Positions 32,629 to 40,753 of a DNA stretch of 64,000 bases are shown here, piece after piece (within the stretch, counting starts at the first letter, position 1; each line of letters starts with the position of its first letter). The notes below the pieces were generated by a model. The model had not been told where the DNA came from. It worked only from the letters and a program-made list of their open reading frames with translations, and did no database searches. Source of the stretch: JAIEPW01 sp964471915 (GTDB taxonomy: Bacteria; Acidobacteriota; Terriglobia; Bryobacterales; Bryobacteraceae); NCBI GenBank assembly GCA_964471915.1, contig CAYYID010000005.1, positions 1-64,000 of the forward strand, written 5' to 3'. The translations under genes and the position numbers were made by a program.

Positions 32629-33215
32629 CCGAGCCCTCCATCGAATAAGAGCGCCAGCGCCGCCGCCGGCACCGCGCCCGCGAGAATGAGTTGCGTGTCC
32701 ACGGTGGCGATGCCGCGGAAGATGAGGTCGCCGAGGCCGCCGCCGCCCACCGCGGCGGCGATGGTCGCGGTGCCGACCGTGGTCACCGAAGCGACGCGGA
32801 CGCCGGCGAGGATGACGGGGGCGGCGAGCGGCAGCTCCACGAGGCGGAGCACCTGGCGATCGGTGAGTCCCATGGCGACGGCGGAATCGCGGACGGCGGC
32901 ATCGACGCCCAGGATCCCGGTGAGCGTGTTGCGGACCACGGGTAAGAGCGCATAGAGCACCAGCGCGACCACGGCGGTGGTCTTGCCGATGCCGCCGATC
33001 ACCGGCACGGGGATCAGGAAGCCGAACAGGGCCAGGCTGGGGATGGTTTGCAGGACGTTGACCAGGGTGAGCACGGGCGTGCGCCAGGCGGGGCGGCGGG
33101 AGAGGGCGATGCCGGCGGGCACGGCGATCGCGACCGCGAGCGCCACGGCGATGCCGACCAGGAGCAGGTGCTCGCCGGCGGCGCGGAGGATGGAGTCCGC
33201 GAGGCCGGGTCTCAT
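32598..33215 (-). CDS. glycine-betaine/choline-type ABC transporter permease
   Basis: A 205-residue inner-membrane protein with about five to six spans. The binding-protein-dependent permease signature appears as DSAVAMGLTDRQVLRLVELPLAAPVILAG (EAA-loop region, here quoted in part), and LVNVLQTIPSLALFGFLIPV is typical of OpuBB/OpuBD. Only one permease gene is present, so it probably acts as a homodimer. It overlaps the ATPase stop by four bases (ATGA). Confidence 0.9.
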   Translation of the reverse strand: MRPGLADSILRAAGEHLLLVGIAVALAVAIAVPAGIALSRRPAWRTPVLTLVNVLQTIPSLALFGFLIPVPVIGGIGKTTAVVALVLYALLPVVRNTLTGILGVDAAVRDSAVAMGLTDRQVLRLVELPLAAPVILAGVRVASVTTVGTATIAAAVGGGGLGDLIFRGIATVDTQLILAGAVPAAALALLFDGGLGWIEAKLARS

Positions 33216-33949
33216 GGCGCGTCCTCGGAGAGGGCGCTGAGGAACGCGGCGGCTTCGGGCGTCGCCGCGCGGCGGAATTCGGCGGGCGTGGCCAGCGTTT
33301 CGAGCGCGCCGGCGCGGAGGACGCCGATGCGGGTGGCGAGGCGCAGGGCTTCGGAGATGTCGTGCGTGACGAAGACGCAGGCTTTGGCGAGATCGCGGGA
33401 GAGGCCGCGGAACTCGCGCTGGAGGTCCGCGCGGGTGACGGGATCGAGGGCGCCGAAGGGTTCGTCGAAGAGCAGGATGGGAGGATCGGCGGCGAGGGCG
33501 CGGGCGACGCCGACGCGCTGGCGCTGGCCGCCCGAAAGCTCGCGGGGGCGGCGGGCGGCGTAGTCGCGCGGGGAGAGCCCGACGCGCTCGAGCAGTTCAT
33601 CGACGCGGGCGCGGATCCGCGGCGGGTCCCAGCCGGCGAGGCGCGGGATGAGCCCGACGTTCTCGGCGACGGTGAAGTGCGGGAAGAGGCCGCCCTCCTG
33701 GATGACGTAGCCGGTGCGGCGGCGGAGCGCGATGGGGTCCCAGGAGGAGGTGGGGCGGCCTTCGACGAGGACTGCGCCGGAGTCCGGTGCGAGCATGGCG
33801 TTGATCAGGCGGAGCGCGGTGGTCTTGCCGGAACCGCTGCGGCCGAGCAGGACGAGGGTTTCCCCGGGGTCGACGGTGAAGGACAGGGAACGCAGCACCG
33901 GACGTCCGCCCAGGGAACACGAGACGTCGCGGAACTCGACCAGCGCCAT
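33212..33949 (-). CDS. glycine-betaine/choline-type ABC transporter ATP-binding protein
   Basis: A 245-residue ATPase of the OpuA/ProV group. Walker A is GRSGSGKTT (K42), the signature is ELSGGQRQRVGVARAL, Walker B is ILLFDEPFGALD, and the H-loop is VFVTHDISEAL. The C-terminal CBS pair present in many OpuA proteins is missing, so ionic-strength sensing by CBS is not expected. It is the first gene of the operon and is divergent from the oxidoreductase at 34005. Confidence 0.9.
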   Translation of the reverse strand: MALVEFRDVSCSLGGRPVLRSLSFTVDPGETLVLLGRSGSGKTTALRLINAMLAPDSGAVLVEGRPTSSWDPIALRRRTGYVIQEGGLFPHFTVAENVGLIPRLAGWDPPRIRARVDELLERVGLSPRDYAARRPRELSGGQRQRVGVARALAADPPILLFDEPFGALDPVTRADLQREFRGLSRDLAKACVFVTHDISEALRLATRIGVLRAGALETLATPAEFRRAATPEAAAFLSALSEDAP

Positions 33950-33991
33950 CGAGCCTTCAGTTTGGCATACCCCGGCGGCGTCGAAGTGCGC

Positions 33992-33997
33992 TACGCT
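33992..33997 (+). promoter_or_regulatory. -10-like TACGCT for the oxidoreductase gene
   Basis: TACGCT is seven bases before the GTG at 34005; no Shine-Dalgarno sequence is present, so a leaderless mRNA is inferred. Confidence 0.4.
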
Positions 33998-34004
33998 GAG
34001 CCCC

Positions 34005-35246
34005 GTGACTACCCGCAGAACCTTTCTAGCCGCGGCCGCGGCGCTACCCGTGCTCGGCGCGAACGACCGGCTGAACCTGGGCGTGATCGGCGTCGGGCGC
34101 CGGGGCGGCTACCTGGTGGACCGCGTGTACGCGACCGGCGAGAACCTGACCATCACGTCGATTTGCGACACCTATGAGGGCTACCGGCTGCGTGCGAAGG
34201 ACAAGGTGCAGACGAAGGAGAACGCCGCACCGAAGGTCTACATCGACTACAAGGAGCTGCTGGCCGATAAGTCCATCGACGCGGTGGTGATCGCGACGCC
34301 GGAGCACCTGCACTACCGGATGCTGCTGGATGCGCTGAAGGCCGGCAAGCACGTGTTTATCGAGAAGCCGCTGTCGCACACGATCGAGGAAGGCGCGGAG
34401 ATGGTGCGCGCGGCGCAGGCGTCGGGCAAGGTGGTGCAGGTGGGCACGCAGAACCGCTCCAGCCGCCTGTATCGCGAGGCGAAGCGGCTGATCGAGCAGG
34501 GCGTGATCGGCGAGCTGCATTACGTCCGCGCGTTCTGGTACCGCAATTTCCGGAACGAGAACCCGGCGTGGCGGTATCCGGTAGCGGCGGACTCGAATTC
34601 GCAGAACACCGACTGGGAACGGTTTCTGGGCACGGCGCCGAAGCGTCCGTTCGACCGGCGGCGCTACTTCCAATGGCGGCTGTATTGGGACTATTCGGCC
34701 GGCATCCAGACGGACCTGCTGGTGCACCAGACGGACATCACGCACTTCGTGACGGGGCAGACGTCGCCGGTTTCGTGCATGGCGTCCGGCGGGGTGTACC
34801 GGTGGAAGGACGCGGATGACGACCGGGAAGTTCCGGACACGCTCAGCGCGATCTACGAATACCCGAACGGATTCCACCTGAACTACAGTTGCTATTTCGG
34901 CAACGACTGGTTCGGGTTCGGCGAGCAGTTCCTGGGCAACGAGGGGACGCTGGAAGTGATGAACCGCACGACGCTGAACTACTCACCGGAGCGCTTCGGC
35001 GGCAACCCGCCGGAGAAGGTGAAGGCGCGGCAGCCGATCGCGATGGCGATGCCCGGTGAGGACGATGCGTCCACTAGTGCGCATTTCCAGAACTTTTTCG
35101 ACGCGATCCGGGGCAAGGCGCAGGTGGTGGCGCCGGTGACGGCGGGGCACTTCGGGGCGCTTACGGGACACATGGCGACGCTGTCGCTGCGGGCGGGCAA
35201 GAAGGTCCTGTGGGACGAGAAGTCCGGTAGGTGGCGGTACGTGTAG
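34005..35246 (+). CDS. Gfo/Idh/MocA-family oxidoreductase with Tat signal
   Basis: A 413-residue NAD(P)-dependent dehydrogenase. The N-terminus TTRRTFLAAAAALPVLGAN is a twin-arginine signal. The Rossmann part reads LNLGVIGVGRRGGYLVDRV, AVVIATPEHLHYRMLLDALK and the catalytic GKHVFIEKPLSHT. The C-terminal half is the usual alpha/beta substrate domain. Tat-exported members of this family are abundant in Acidobacteriota and Planctomycetes and act on sugars or sugar acids; the substrate is unknown. GTG 34005 is chosen because it begins the Tat signal and has TACGCT seven bases before it. Confidence 0.88.
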   Translation: MTTRRTFLAAAAALPVLGANDRLNLGVIGVGRRGGYLVDRVYATGENLTITSICDTYEGYRLRAKDKVQTKENAAPKVYIDYKELLADKSIDAVVIATPEHLHYRMLLDALKAGKHVFIEKPLSHTIEEGAEMVRAAQASGKVVQVGTQNRSSRLYREAKRLIEQGVIGELHYVRAFWYRNFRNENPAWRYPVAADSNSQNTDWERFLGTAPKRPFDRRRYFQWRLYWDYSAGIQTDLLVHQTDITHFVTGQTSPVSCMASGGVYRWKDADDDREVPDTLSAIYEYPNGFHLNYSCYFGNDWFGFGEQFLGNEGTLEVMNRTTLNYSPERFGGNPPEKVKARQPIAMAMPGEDDASTSAHFQNFFDAIRGKAQVVAPVTAGHFGALTGHMATLSLRAGKKVLWDEKSGRWRYV

Positions 35247-35295
35247 GTTCCCGCAAGACCAATTCATCAAGCGGCCGTCCTTAGGACTGGCCGCC

Positions 35296-36372
35296 ATGCT
35301 CGCCCCGCTGCTGGTTACGCTGACGCTAGTCCAAGCCGGGACCTTCCCGGCGCCGGGTCCCCATGCCGCTGGTTTTGTCACTTTGGACGCGACGGACGCG
35401 GCCCGGCCTTTCGAGGACGCCGCTCCGCGGCGCGTGCGCATCCTGCTCTGGTATCCGGCGCGTCCGGGTTCCGGGGCAGGGGTCCGGTTCGGCGATTATG
35501 TGGACGCTAACGCGCTGCCGGATTCCGCGGGCCGGGTGACGGAAGCCGAGCGGAGCCGCGTGCGGACCGAGCTTCGGGAGTCGCTGCGCCGGATCCCGGG
35601 TTTTGACGACGCCGCGCTCGACCGGCTGCTGGCGCGGCCGGCCGGAGCGCGCCGGAATCTGCCGCGCTCCCCTGGGCGCTATCCACTGGTGCTCTTCGGT
35701 ACGGGGCTGACGGCGCCATCGTACTTGTACAGCACGATGGGCGAATGGCTCGCCACGCACGGCTACGTAGCGGCCGCGATCCCCTCACCGCCGCCGCGCG
35801 CCGGAGCGGAACACAGCTTCGATCAGCGGGGCGTGCTCTACCAGCTTGAGGATCTGCAGCTCGCCTACAACGCGCTACAGGCGGATCCCTCGGTGTCGGA
35901 CGGCAAGTCCGCGGTTGCCGCCTGGAGCGTCGGAGGCATCGCCACCGCGTTATTCGCGATGCGCAATCCGCGCATCGCTGCGGTGCTCAGCCTGGACGCT
36001 GCTACGGGCTACCAGTACGGCAAGGATCTATTGGAAGCTTCGCCGCACTTCGATCCCGCCCGCGCGACGTTCGCCTACCTGCATGTCGCCGACTCGCTGG
36101 CGACTCGCCAGGTGGCGAAGAACTTCGAGTACTTCGAGAAGCACCACCGGGGTCCGGCGTTGCTGGGAGAGATGCCGGAGCTGCGGCACGCGCAGTTCAC
36201 GTCGCTCTGGGGTTGGCAGGCGGGCGAAGTGGTTCCCGCGGCGGATACGGCGGACAGCAGGGCCGCGTATGCGCGCCTGTGCGAGGCGAGCCTCGCGTTC
36301 CTCGACGGCTACGTCAAGGAGTCCGCTCCGGCCCGGGTGCGGTTGGGGACCTTCGGCTTCCGCCGGCGCTAA
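35296..36372 (+). CDS. exported alpha/beta-hydrolase (PAF-acetylhydrolase or dienelactone-hydrolase-like)
   Basis: A 358-residue exported serine hydrolase. A short signal peptide (MLAPLLVTLTLVQAG) precedes an IgG-like start (RRVRILLWYPA). The oxyanion region is PLVLFGTGLTAPSYLYS and the nucleophile elbow is AAWSVGGIAT, with LSLDAATG and a late histidine (ELRHAQF) as the likely acid and base. Sequence order resembles platelet-activating factor acetylhydrolase and related esterases. The substrate is unknown. Its TAA overlaps the convergent DinB stop by four bases. Confidence 0.8.
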   Translation: MLAPLLVTLTLVQAGTFPAPGPHAAGFVTLDATDAARPFEDAAPRRVRILLWYPARPGSGAGVRFGDYVDANALPDSAGRVTEAERSRVRTELRESLRRIPGFDDAALDRLLARPAGARRNLPRSPGRYPLVLFGTGLTAPSYLYSTMGEWLATHGYVAAAIPSPPPRAGAEHSFDQRGVLYQLEDLQLAYNALQADPSVSDGKSAVAAWSVGGIATALFAMRNPRIAAVLSLDAATGYQYGKDLLEASPHFDPARATFAYLHVADSLATRQVAKNFEYFEKHHRGPALLGEMPELRHAQFTSLWGWQAGEVVPAADTADSRAAYARLCEASLAFLDGYVKESAPARVRLGTFGFRRR

Positions 36373-36917
36373 GCCGGGTAGCCCGCGGACGCCTTCACTT
36401 CCTCGATTTGCAGGACGTGGCGGGCGGTGTGGAGCGAGATCATGAGCAGCCACTGGGCGCCATCGAGGTCCCCGAGGACGAAGTGCGGCGCGAAGTGATG
36501 CCGCACGGGATCCGGGGAGTTGCGGACGTAATCGATGGTGGCGGCGCGGACGTCGCGGAAGAGCGCGGCGATCTGCTCCGGGGTGGCGGACTGGCCGGTG
36601 GGCTCCATCGGCTCCGGCACTTTGACGCGCCGGGACCGGTCGAGCACCGCGCGGAGCAGGACCTTCTCTTTGCCGGCCGCCGCGGCGGCCTTTTCCGGCG
36701 CCGCCGGCTCGGCGAGGATCTTGCGGATCAAGCCGCGGAGCCGCCGCTCGACGACGACGACGTGATCGGCGTTCTCCTGGACGCTCCAGGTGTCGGGATC
36801 CGGCTTGTAGTTCCACTGCTCCGGCGGCAATCCGTCGATTGCCGCCAGGAACTTGGCGCTCGAGTCTTCGAGCTGGCCGATCAGAAACTCGCGATCCTGC
36901 GCTGTGAGCTGAGGCAT
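36369..36917 (-). CDS. DinB-family protein
   Basis: A 182-residue four-helix-bundle protein. The DinB/YfiT metal-site pattern is present: first histidine in WSVQENADHVVVVERRL and the later pair in SLHTARHVLQIEEVK. Many relatives are thiol-dependent metal transferases or of unknown function. It follows the exported DinB protein by only four bases and is probably a tandem duplicate retained in the cytoplasm, because it has no signal peptide. Confidence 0.85.
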   Translation of the reverse strand: MPQLTAQDREFLIGQLEDSSAKFLAAIDGLPPEQWNYKPDPDTWSVQENADHVVVVERRLRGLIRKILAEPAAPEKAAAAAGKEKVLLRAVLDRSRRVKVPEPMEPTGQSATPEQIAALFRDVRAATIDYVRNSPDPVRHHFAPHFVLGDLDGAQWLLMISLHTARHVLQIEEVKASAGYPA

Positions 36918-36921
36918 GGTC

Positions 36922-37512
36922 CTATTTCTTCGGGTAGTTGGCGTTGGCCTGGACTTCCTTGATCTGGTTCACGTGACGCTCGGTGTGGGCCGAGGTCAAC
37001 AGCAGCCACTGGTAGCCGTCCAGCGGTCCGAGGATCGGGTGCGGCACGGCGTGGGCGCGCAGGTCGTCCTGGGTGGTAGCGACGTAGTCCATGTTCTTCT
37101 TGCGGCGCTTGTCGAACTCCGCGAGCATGGCCTTCTTGTCGGGCCACTTGTTGGTGGGCTTAAGCTGTTCGGGAGCCTGGACCTTCTGGTCGCGGGCCGG
37201 CACCATCTTCAGAATCGTAGCGTCCTTCTGCGCGGCGTCGGCGGCAGGCGGCTTGGCCGGGGTCTTCAGCGCCTGCGGAATCAGCCCGGGGATGGTCTCC
37301 TCGCTCAAGGTGATGTGCTCGGCGGTTTCGGCGACGCTCCAGGCCGAACCGGCTTTGAACTTCCATTGCGCGTCGGAGACGCTCTTCATTGCGGCGTGGA
37401 ACAGTTTCGACGTGCGCTTCATTTCGTTGATCGCGGCCTTGCGCTCGGCCTTGGTGAGAGGCGCGGCGGAGAGGATCGCGGAGATGGCGAACAGGGCTCC
37501 CAGAGTCTTCAT
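36922..37512 (-). CDS. exported DinB-family protein
   Basis: A 196-residue relative of the downstream protein with a signal peptide (MKTLGALFAISAILSAAP), so it should act outside the cytoplasm. The helix-bundle histidines are seen in WSVAETAEHITLSEE and LTSAHTERHVNQIKEVQ. The ATG at 37512 is preferred because it gives a clean signal peptide with GGGAT before it; an ATG at 37521 adds three residues. The exported/cytoplasmic pair is unusual. Confidence 0.83.
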   Translation of the reverse strand: MKTLGALFAISAILSAAPLTKAERKAAINEMKRTSKLFHAAMKSVSDAQWKFKAGSAWSVAETAEHITLSEETIPGLIPQALKTPAKPPAADAAQKDATILKMVPARDQKVQAPEQLKPTNKWPDKKAMLAEFDKRRKKNMDYVATTQDDLRAHAVPHPILGPLDGYQWLLLTSAHTERHVNQIKEVQANANYPKK

Positions 37513-37663
37513 GGATCCCATCTTCGCGTGGGGCGGCCGGGCAACGCAAGCATGCGGGGAGGCGGAAGGTATCCCCTGCCGTGTACAGCGGGTACCTCAT
37601 TTTTCCGACACGAATCCCCCTAAATGTTTTCGCTGCCTGGACCGATAGTTGCAATGGAACGGA

Positions 37664-37768
37664 TAAGAGGCTGCCTGGCGGTCGTGCCAGGCGAGGAACC
37701 TCCGGCTGGGGCGCGAGAGCCGAGCCGGGGATCGCGGCCCGTTGAGAGTAACGGGCGAGGGAATTTCG
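37664..37768 (+). other. structured leader before the HD-GYP gene
   Basis: Several perfect inverted repeats follow one another: GCCTGGC/GCCAGGC (37673-37692), a GC-rich CCGGCT/AGCCGAGCCGG-like segment around 37702-37728, and CCCGTT-GAGAGT-AACGGG (37738-37755), which ends next to the Shine-Dalgarno GCGAGGG. It may be a regulatory RNA, but I could not match it to a known class; GEMM-type c-di-GMP motifs are not seen. Confidence 0.35.
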
Positions 37769-38866
37769 GTGAAGACACAGGGCATCACCGTCGATCTGCC
37801 GCTCCTGACCGGGTGGGAAAGCGCGCTCGAAGATTCGGCTGCCGCGCCTACCATATTGATTTTGGACGACTTAGATCTGAACCGCCGGGTGCTGAAGGCG
37901 ATGATCAAGACGTCCGACTACCGGATCCTCGAGGCGAAGCGCGCCGCCGAGGCCATGGACATCCTGGACAAGGAAAAGGTCGATCTCGTAATCGTGGACC
38001 TGGTGATGCCGGGGATGTCCGGTCCCGAATTTTGCCGGCACATGCGGGCGTCCCGGCGTACCCAATTGGTACCGATCCTGATGGCCACTTCCGTTCAGGG
38101 ACCCGAAAACGAAATCGCGGGGATCGATTCGGGAGCCGACGAATTTCTGATCAAGCCGCTCCACCCGCCGGTGGTGCGCGCCCGGATCCGGGCGATGCTC
38201 CGGCACAAAGCTCTGATCGATTCGCTCGAGGAAGCCGAGCACATCCTGTTTGCCCTCGCGCGGTCCGTCGAATCGCGCGACAAGCACACGGGCGCGCATT
38301 GCGAGCGCCTGGCCGGATACTCGATCGCGCTCGGCATCGGGCTCGGGTTGCCCAAGTCGGACCTAGTGGCCTTGCATCGGGGCGGCTACCTGCACGACAT
38401 CGGCAAGATTTCGATCCCGGACGCGATCCTGTTCAAGGAAGACTCCCTGACCTCCGAGGAATGGACCGTGATGCGCAGCCACACCGTTCGCGGCGAGGAG
38501 ATCTGCCGGCCGATGCGGACGCTGGCGCCGGTGCTGCCGATCATTCGCAGCCACCACGAGCGGTGGGACGGCTCCGGTTACCCGGACGGTCTGAAGGGCG
38601 AGGAGATTCCCTTGCTGGCCCGCATTCTGCAGGTCGCCGACATCTACGACGCGCTGACGACGGAGCGCCCGTACAAGCCCGCGATGTCGCACCAGCAGGC
38701 GATCGACATTCTCGAAGAGGAATCCCGCCGCGGCTGGCGGGATCCGGATCTGGTGAGCCTGTTCGGCCAGGTCCTGACGCCGACCGACGGGGCGCTGCCC
38801 ACGTGGGTGGCGGACCCCATGGCGCAGTCTCTACGCCAACTGGGCCAGCGCGTCGCCGGCAGCTAA
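37769..38866 (+). CDS. response regulator with HD-GYP c-di-GMP phosphodiesterase domain
   Basis: A 365-residue two-domain protein. Residues 28-145 are a receiver (acidic pair LDDLD, phospho-acceptor D77 in VIVDLVMPGMSG, K129 in FLIKPLHPP). Residues 160-350 are HD-GYP: HTGAHCERL, HDIGKI (H209, D210) and HHERWDGSGYP at 262-272. The family breaks down cyclic di-GMP. The phosphodonor kinase is not in the neighbourhood. GTG 37769 is preferred because GCGAGGG lies nine bases upstream; an upstream TTG at 37742 is within the hairpin. The uracil-DNA glycosylase gene follows after nine bases. Confidence 0.92.
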   Translation: MKTQGITVDLPLLTGWESALEDSAAAPTILILDDLDLNRRVLKAMIKTSDYRILEAKRAAEAMDILDKEKVDLVIVDLVMPGMSGPEFCRHMRASRRTQLVPILMATSVQGPENEIAGIDSGADEFLIKPLHPPVVRARIRAMLRHKALIDSLEEAEHILFALARSVESRDKHTGAHCERLAGYSIALGIGLGLPKSDLVALHRGGYLHDIGKISIPDAILFKEDSLTSEEWTVMRSHTVRGEEICRPMRTLAPVLPIIRSHHERWDGSGYPDGLKGEEIPLLARILQVADIYDALTTERPYKPAMSHQQAIDILEEESRRGWRDPDLVSLFGQVLTPTDGALPTWVADPMAQSLRQLGQRVAGS

Positions 38867-38869
38867 AAT
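38864..38869 (+). promoter_or_regulatory. -10-like TAAAAT for the uracil-DNA glycosylase gene
   Basis: TAAAAT overlaps the stop codon of the HD-GYP gene and is six bases before GTG 38876; no Shine-Dalgarno sequence is present, so a leaderless transcript is inferred. Confidence 0.35.
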
Positions 38870-38875
38870 AGCCGC

Positions 38876-39562
38876 GTGGCCGATGCGCTGACTGTTCTGC
38901 ACCGCGAGATCGTCGCCTGCGAACGCTGTCCCCGTCTGCGCGAGCATTGTCTCCGCGTCGCCGCGGTGAAGCGCCGCGCCTTCCGCGAATGGACCTACTG
39001 GGGCCGGCCCGTGCCGCCGTTCGGCGACCCGGACGCGCGGCTCCTGATCCTGGGACTGGCGCCGGCGGCCCATGGCGCCAACCGCACGGGTCGCATGTTC
39101 ACGGGGGACCGCTCCGGAGACTTCCTGTTTCGCGCGCTCCACGAAACCGGCTACGCGAGTCAGGCGGCCAGCACGGCGCGCGACGATGGGCTCCGCCTGA
39201 CCGGCGCGTATATCACGGCCTCGGTGCGTTGCGCGCCGCCGGACAACAAGCCGGAACGCGCGGAAATCGAAGCCTGCCGAACTTATCTGGAGCGCGAACT
39301 TCGCCTTCTGCGTCGGGTGCGCGTGGTAGTGGCGCTCGGGAAGCTCGCCTTCGACAATTACCTGGAGGTCCTCAAGGGGCGAGGAGAAGTCGCCAGCCGC
39401 GCCGGATTCGTTTTCGCGCACGATCGGGAGCACGTCACCGGGGCCGGACATCCGGTCCTGGTCAGCAGCTACCACCCGAGCCAGCAGAATACGTCCACCG
39501 GGCGGCTGACGCGGGAGATGCTGCACGCGGTGTTCGCGCGCGCGCGCCGCATCACCGGCTAA
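38876..39562 (+). CDS. family 5 (UDGb-type) uracil-DNA glycosylase
   Basis: A 228-residue base-excision repair enzyme. The family-5 active-site block GLAPAAHGANRTGRMFTGD is clear, and the late motif is GHPVLVSSYHPSQQN. The iron-sulfur cysteines are visible in ACERCPRLREHC near the N-terminus and in VRCAPPDNKP. Family 5 removes uracil and other deaminated bases without the usual polar catalytic Asp of family 1. The GTG at 38876 has TAAAAT six bases upstream. Confidence 0.92.
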   Translation: MADALTVLHREIVACERCPRLREHCLRVAAVKRRAFREWTYWGRPVPPFGDPDARLLILGLAPAAHGANRTGRMFTGDRSGDFLFRALHETGYASQAASTARDDGLRLTGAYITASVRCAPPDNKPERAEIEACRTYLERELRLLRRVRVVVALGKLAFDNYLEVLKGRGEVASRAGFVFAHDREHVTGAGHPVLVSSYHPSQQNTSTGRLTREMLHAVFARARRITG

Positions 39563-39571
39563 GGCAGGGGG

Positions 39572-40753
39572 TTAAGGCACGGGGTTTGAGCGGCGGAGGT
39601 CGAACAACGCCCGCTTGTCGAGCGCCGGGTCGACCGCGACGTCGAAGAACCCGATCATCATTTCTTCCCAGGCCTGCTCCCCGTAGCCGACCTCGGCTTC
39701 CGGATCGGGATTGCGCGGATTCCCGCGCGAGTTGTCGTACCAGCCGGTGGCGCGCAGCCGCGTTCCGGCGGGCAACACGCGCGGCGCCGCCAGCCGGTAG
39801 TCGAGCTGCCAGAAGTAGTCGTAGGGCTTCACGCGGAGCAGCGTTTCGACGCGGCCTTCGCCGCCGAGGATCTCGTACTCGAAGGCCACGCCGCGCAGAT
39901 GCATGTGCGGGAACATCGACAGCAGCATCACCTCAGCGGGCAAGGTGCCGGTGGCGGAAACGCGCGCCGCCCGGTCGTGGGGCGGGATCCGGAACGCGGC
40001 GTTGTTCAACTGCAGGGTGAGGACGCGCCGGGCGGGAGCCGCCGGGGCGAACCGCAGGCCGACGCGCGTCCGGTCCGCGGCCGCCTTGCCGAACGCAGTG
40101 TAGTGGATCTGGAGCACGAGGTCCGCGCCCGCCGGGATCTTCTTCGCCATGCCTGGGGGCGCTGCGAAGGCGGGCTGGCCGGGCGTGTAGATGGCCAGGA
40201 TGTCGCTGGTGGTGACGCGGCGGCCGTTCCCGGGCCACGGATCCCCGCGCTCGCGGACGTAGGCGACCACGTGGTGCACGGCGCGGCGCTCGCCGGGGCG
40301 GATCTCGGCATGGGTCACCCAGCGGTCCTCCGCGTAGCCGAGCGGGACGACGAAGAACTGGTAGTCGACGGCGCCTCGGGCGGGCACGGCGAAGGGACGC
40401 GGCATGGCGGCCACGGCGTCCGGCGGCGGGATCTGCCACCCCGGCGTCCACGGGCGGGAAGCGCGGGGCGGGCCTGCGGGAGCGCCGCCGTCCGCCCAAT
40501 CCACGAGCACGCGCTTCTCGGTGTCCGTTAGGCGCGGATCGTTTGCGAACGGGCCCCCAGCCTCCGCGAACCAGGGCGGCATCCGGCCGCGCAGCACCTG
40601 CTCCCGGATGGCTTTGGCCCACGGCCGGGATTCGGCGTAGGTCGTTAGCGCCATGGGACCGATCTCGCCCGCGCGATGGCACGGCTGGCAGCGCCGTTCG
40701 AGCACCGGCAGCACGTCGTCGTGGAAGGTAGCGGCGAACAGGAACAGCAGCAT
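39572..40753 (-). CDS. haem-c / copper type II monooxygenase-like protein
   Basis: A 393-residue exported protein. After a short hydrophobic start comes a haem-c site RRCQPCHRAGEIGPM (C22, C25, H26) of the kind found in domains of membrane or periplasmic oxidases. The rest resembles the copper type II ascorbate-dependent monooxygenase (PHM/DBM) fold: HHVVAYV, QIHYTAFG, FPHMHLRG. Those histidines fit the two copper sites. Substrate unknown. Its ATG shares one base with the stop of the upstream permease (TGATG), so the two genes are coupled. Confidence 0.8.
   Translation of the reverse strand: MLLFLFAATFHDDVLPVLERRCQPCHRAGEIGPMALTTYAESRPWAKAIREQVLRGRMPPWFAEAGGPFANDPRLTDTEKRVLVDWADGGAPAGPPRASRPWTPGWQIPPPDAVAAMPRPFAVPARGAVDYQFFVVPLGYAEDRWVTHAEIRPGERRAVHHVVAYVRERGDPWPGNGRRVTTSDILAIYTPGQPAFAAPPGMAKKIPAGADLVLQIHYTAFGKAAADRTRVGLRFAPAAPARRVLTLQLNNAAFRIPPHDRAARVSATGTLPAEVMLLSMFPHMHLRGVAFEYEILGGEGRVETLLRVKPYDYFWQLDYRLAAPRVLPAGTRLRATGWYDNSRGNPRNPDPEAEVGYGEQAWEEMMIGFFDVAVDPALDKRALFDLRRSNPVP

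Noticed and set aside
37561..37768. c-di-GMP (GEMM) riboswitch before HD-GYP
   Set aside because: The conserved GEMM motifs are absent; only inverted repeats are visible.
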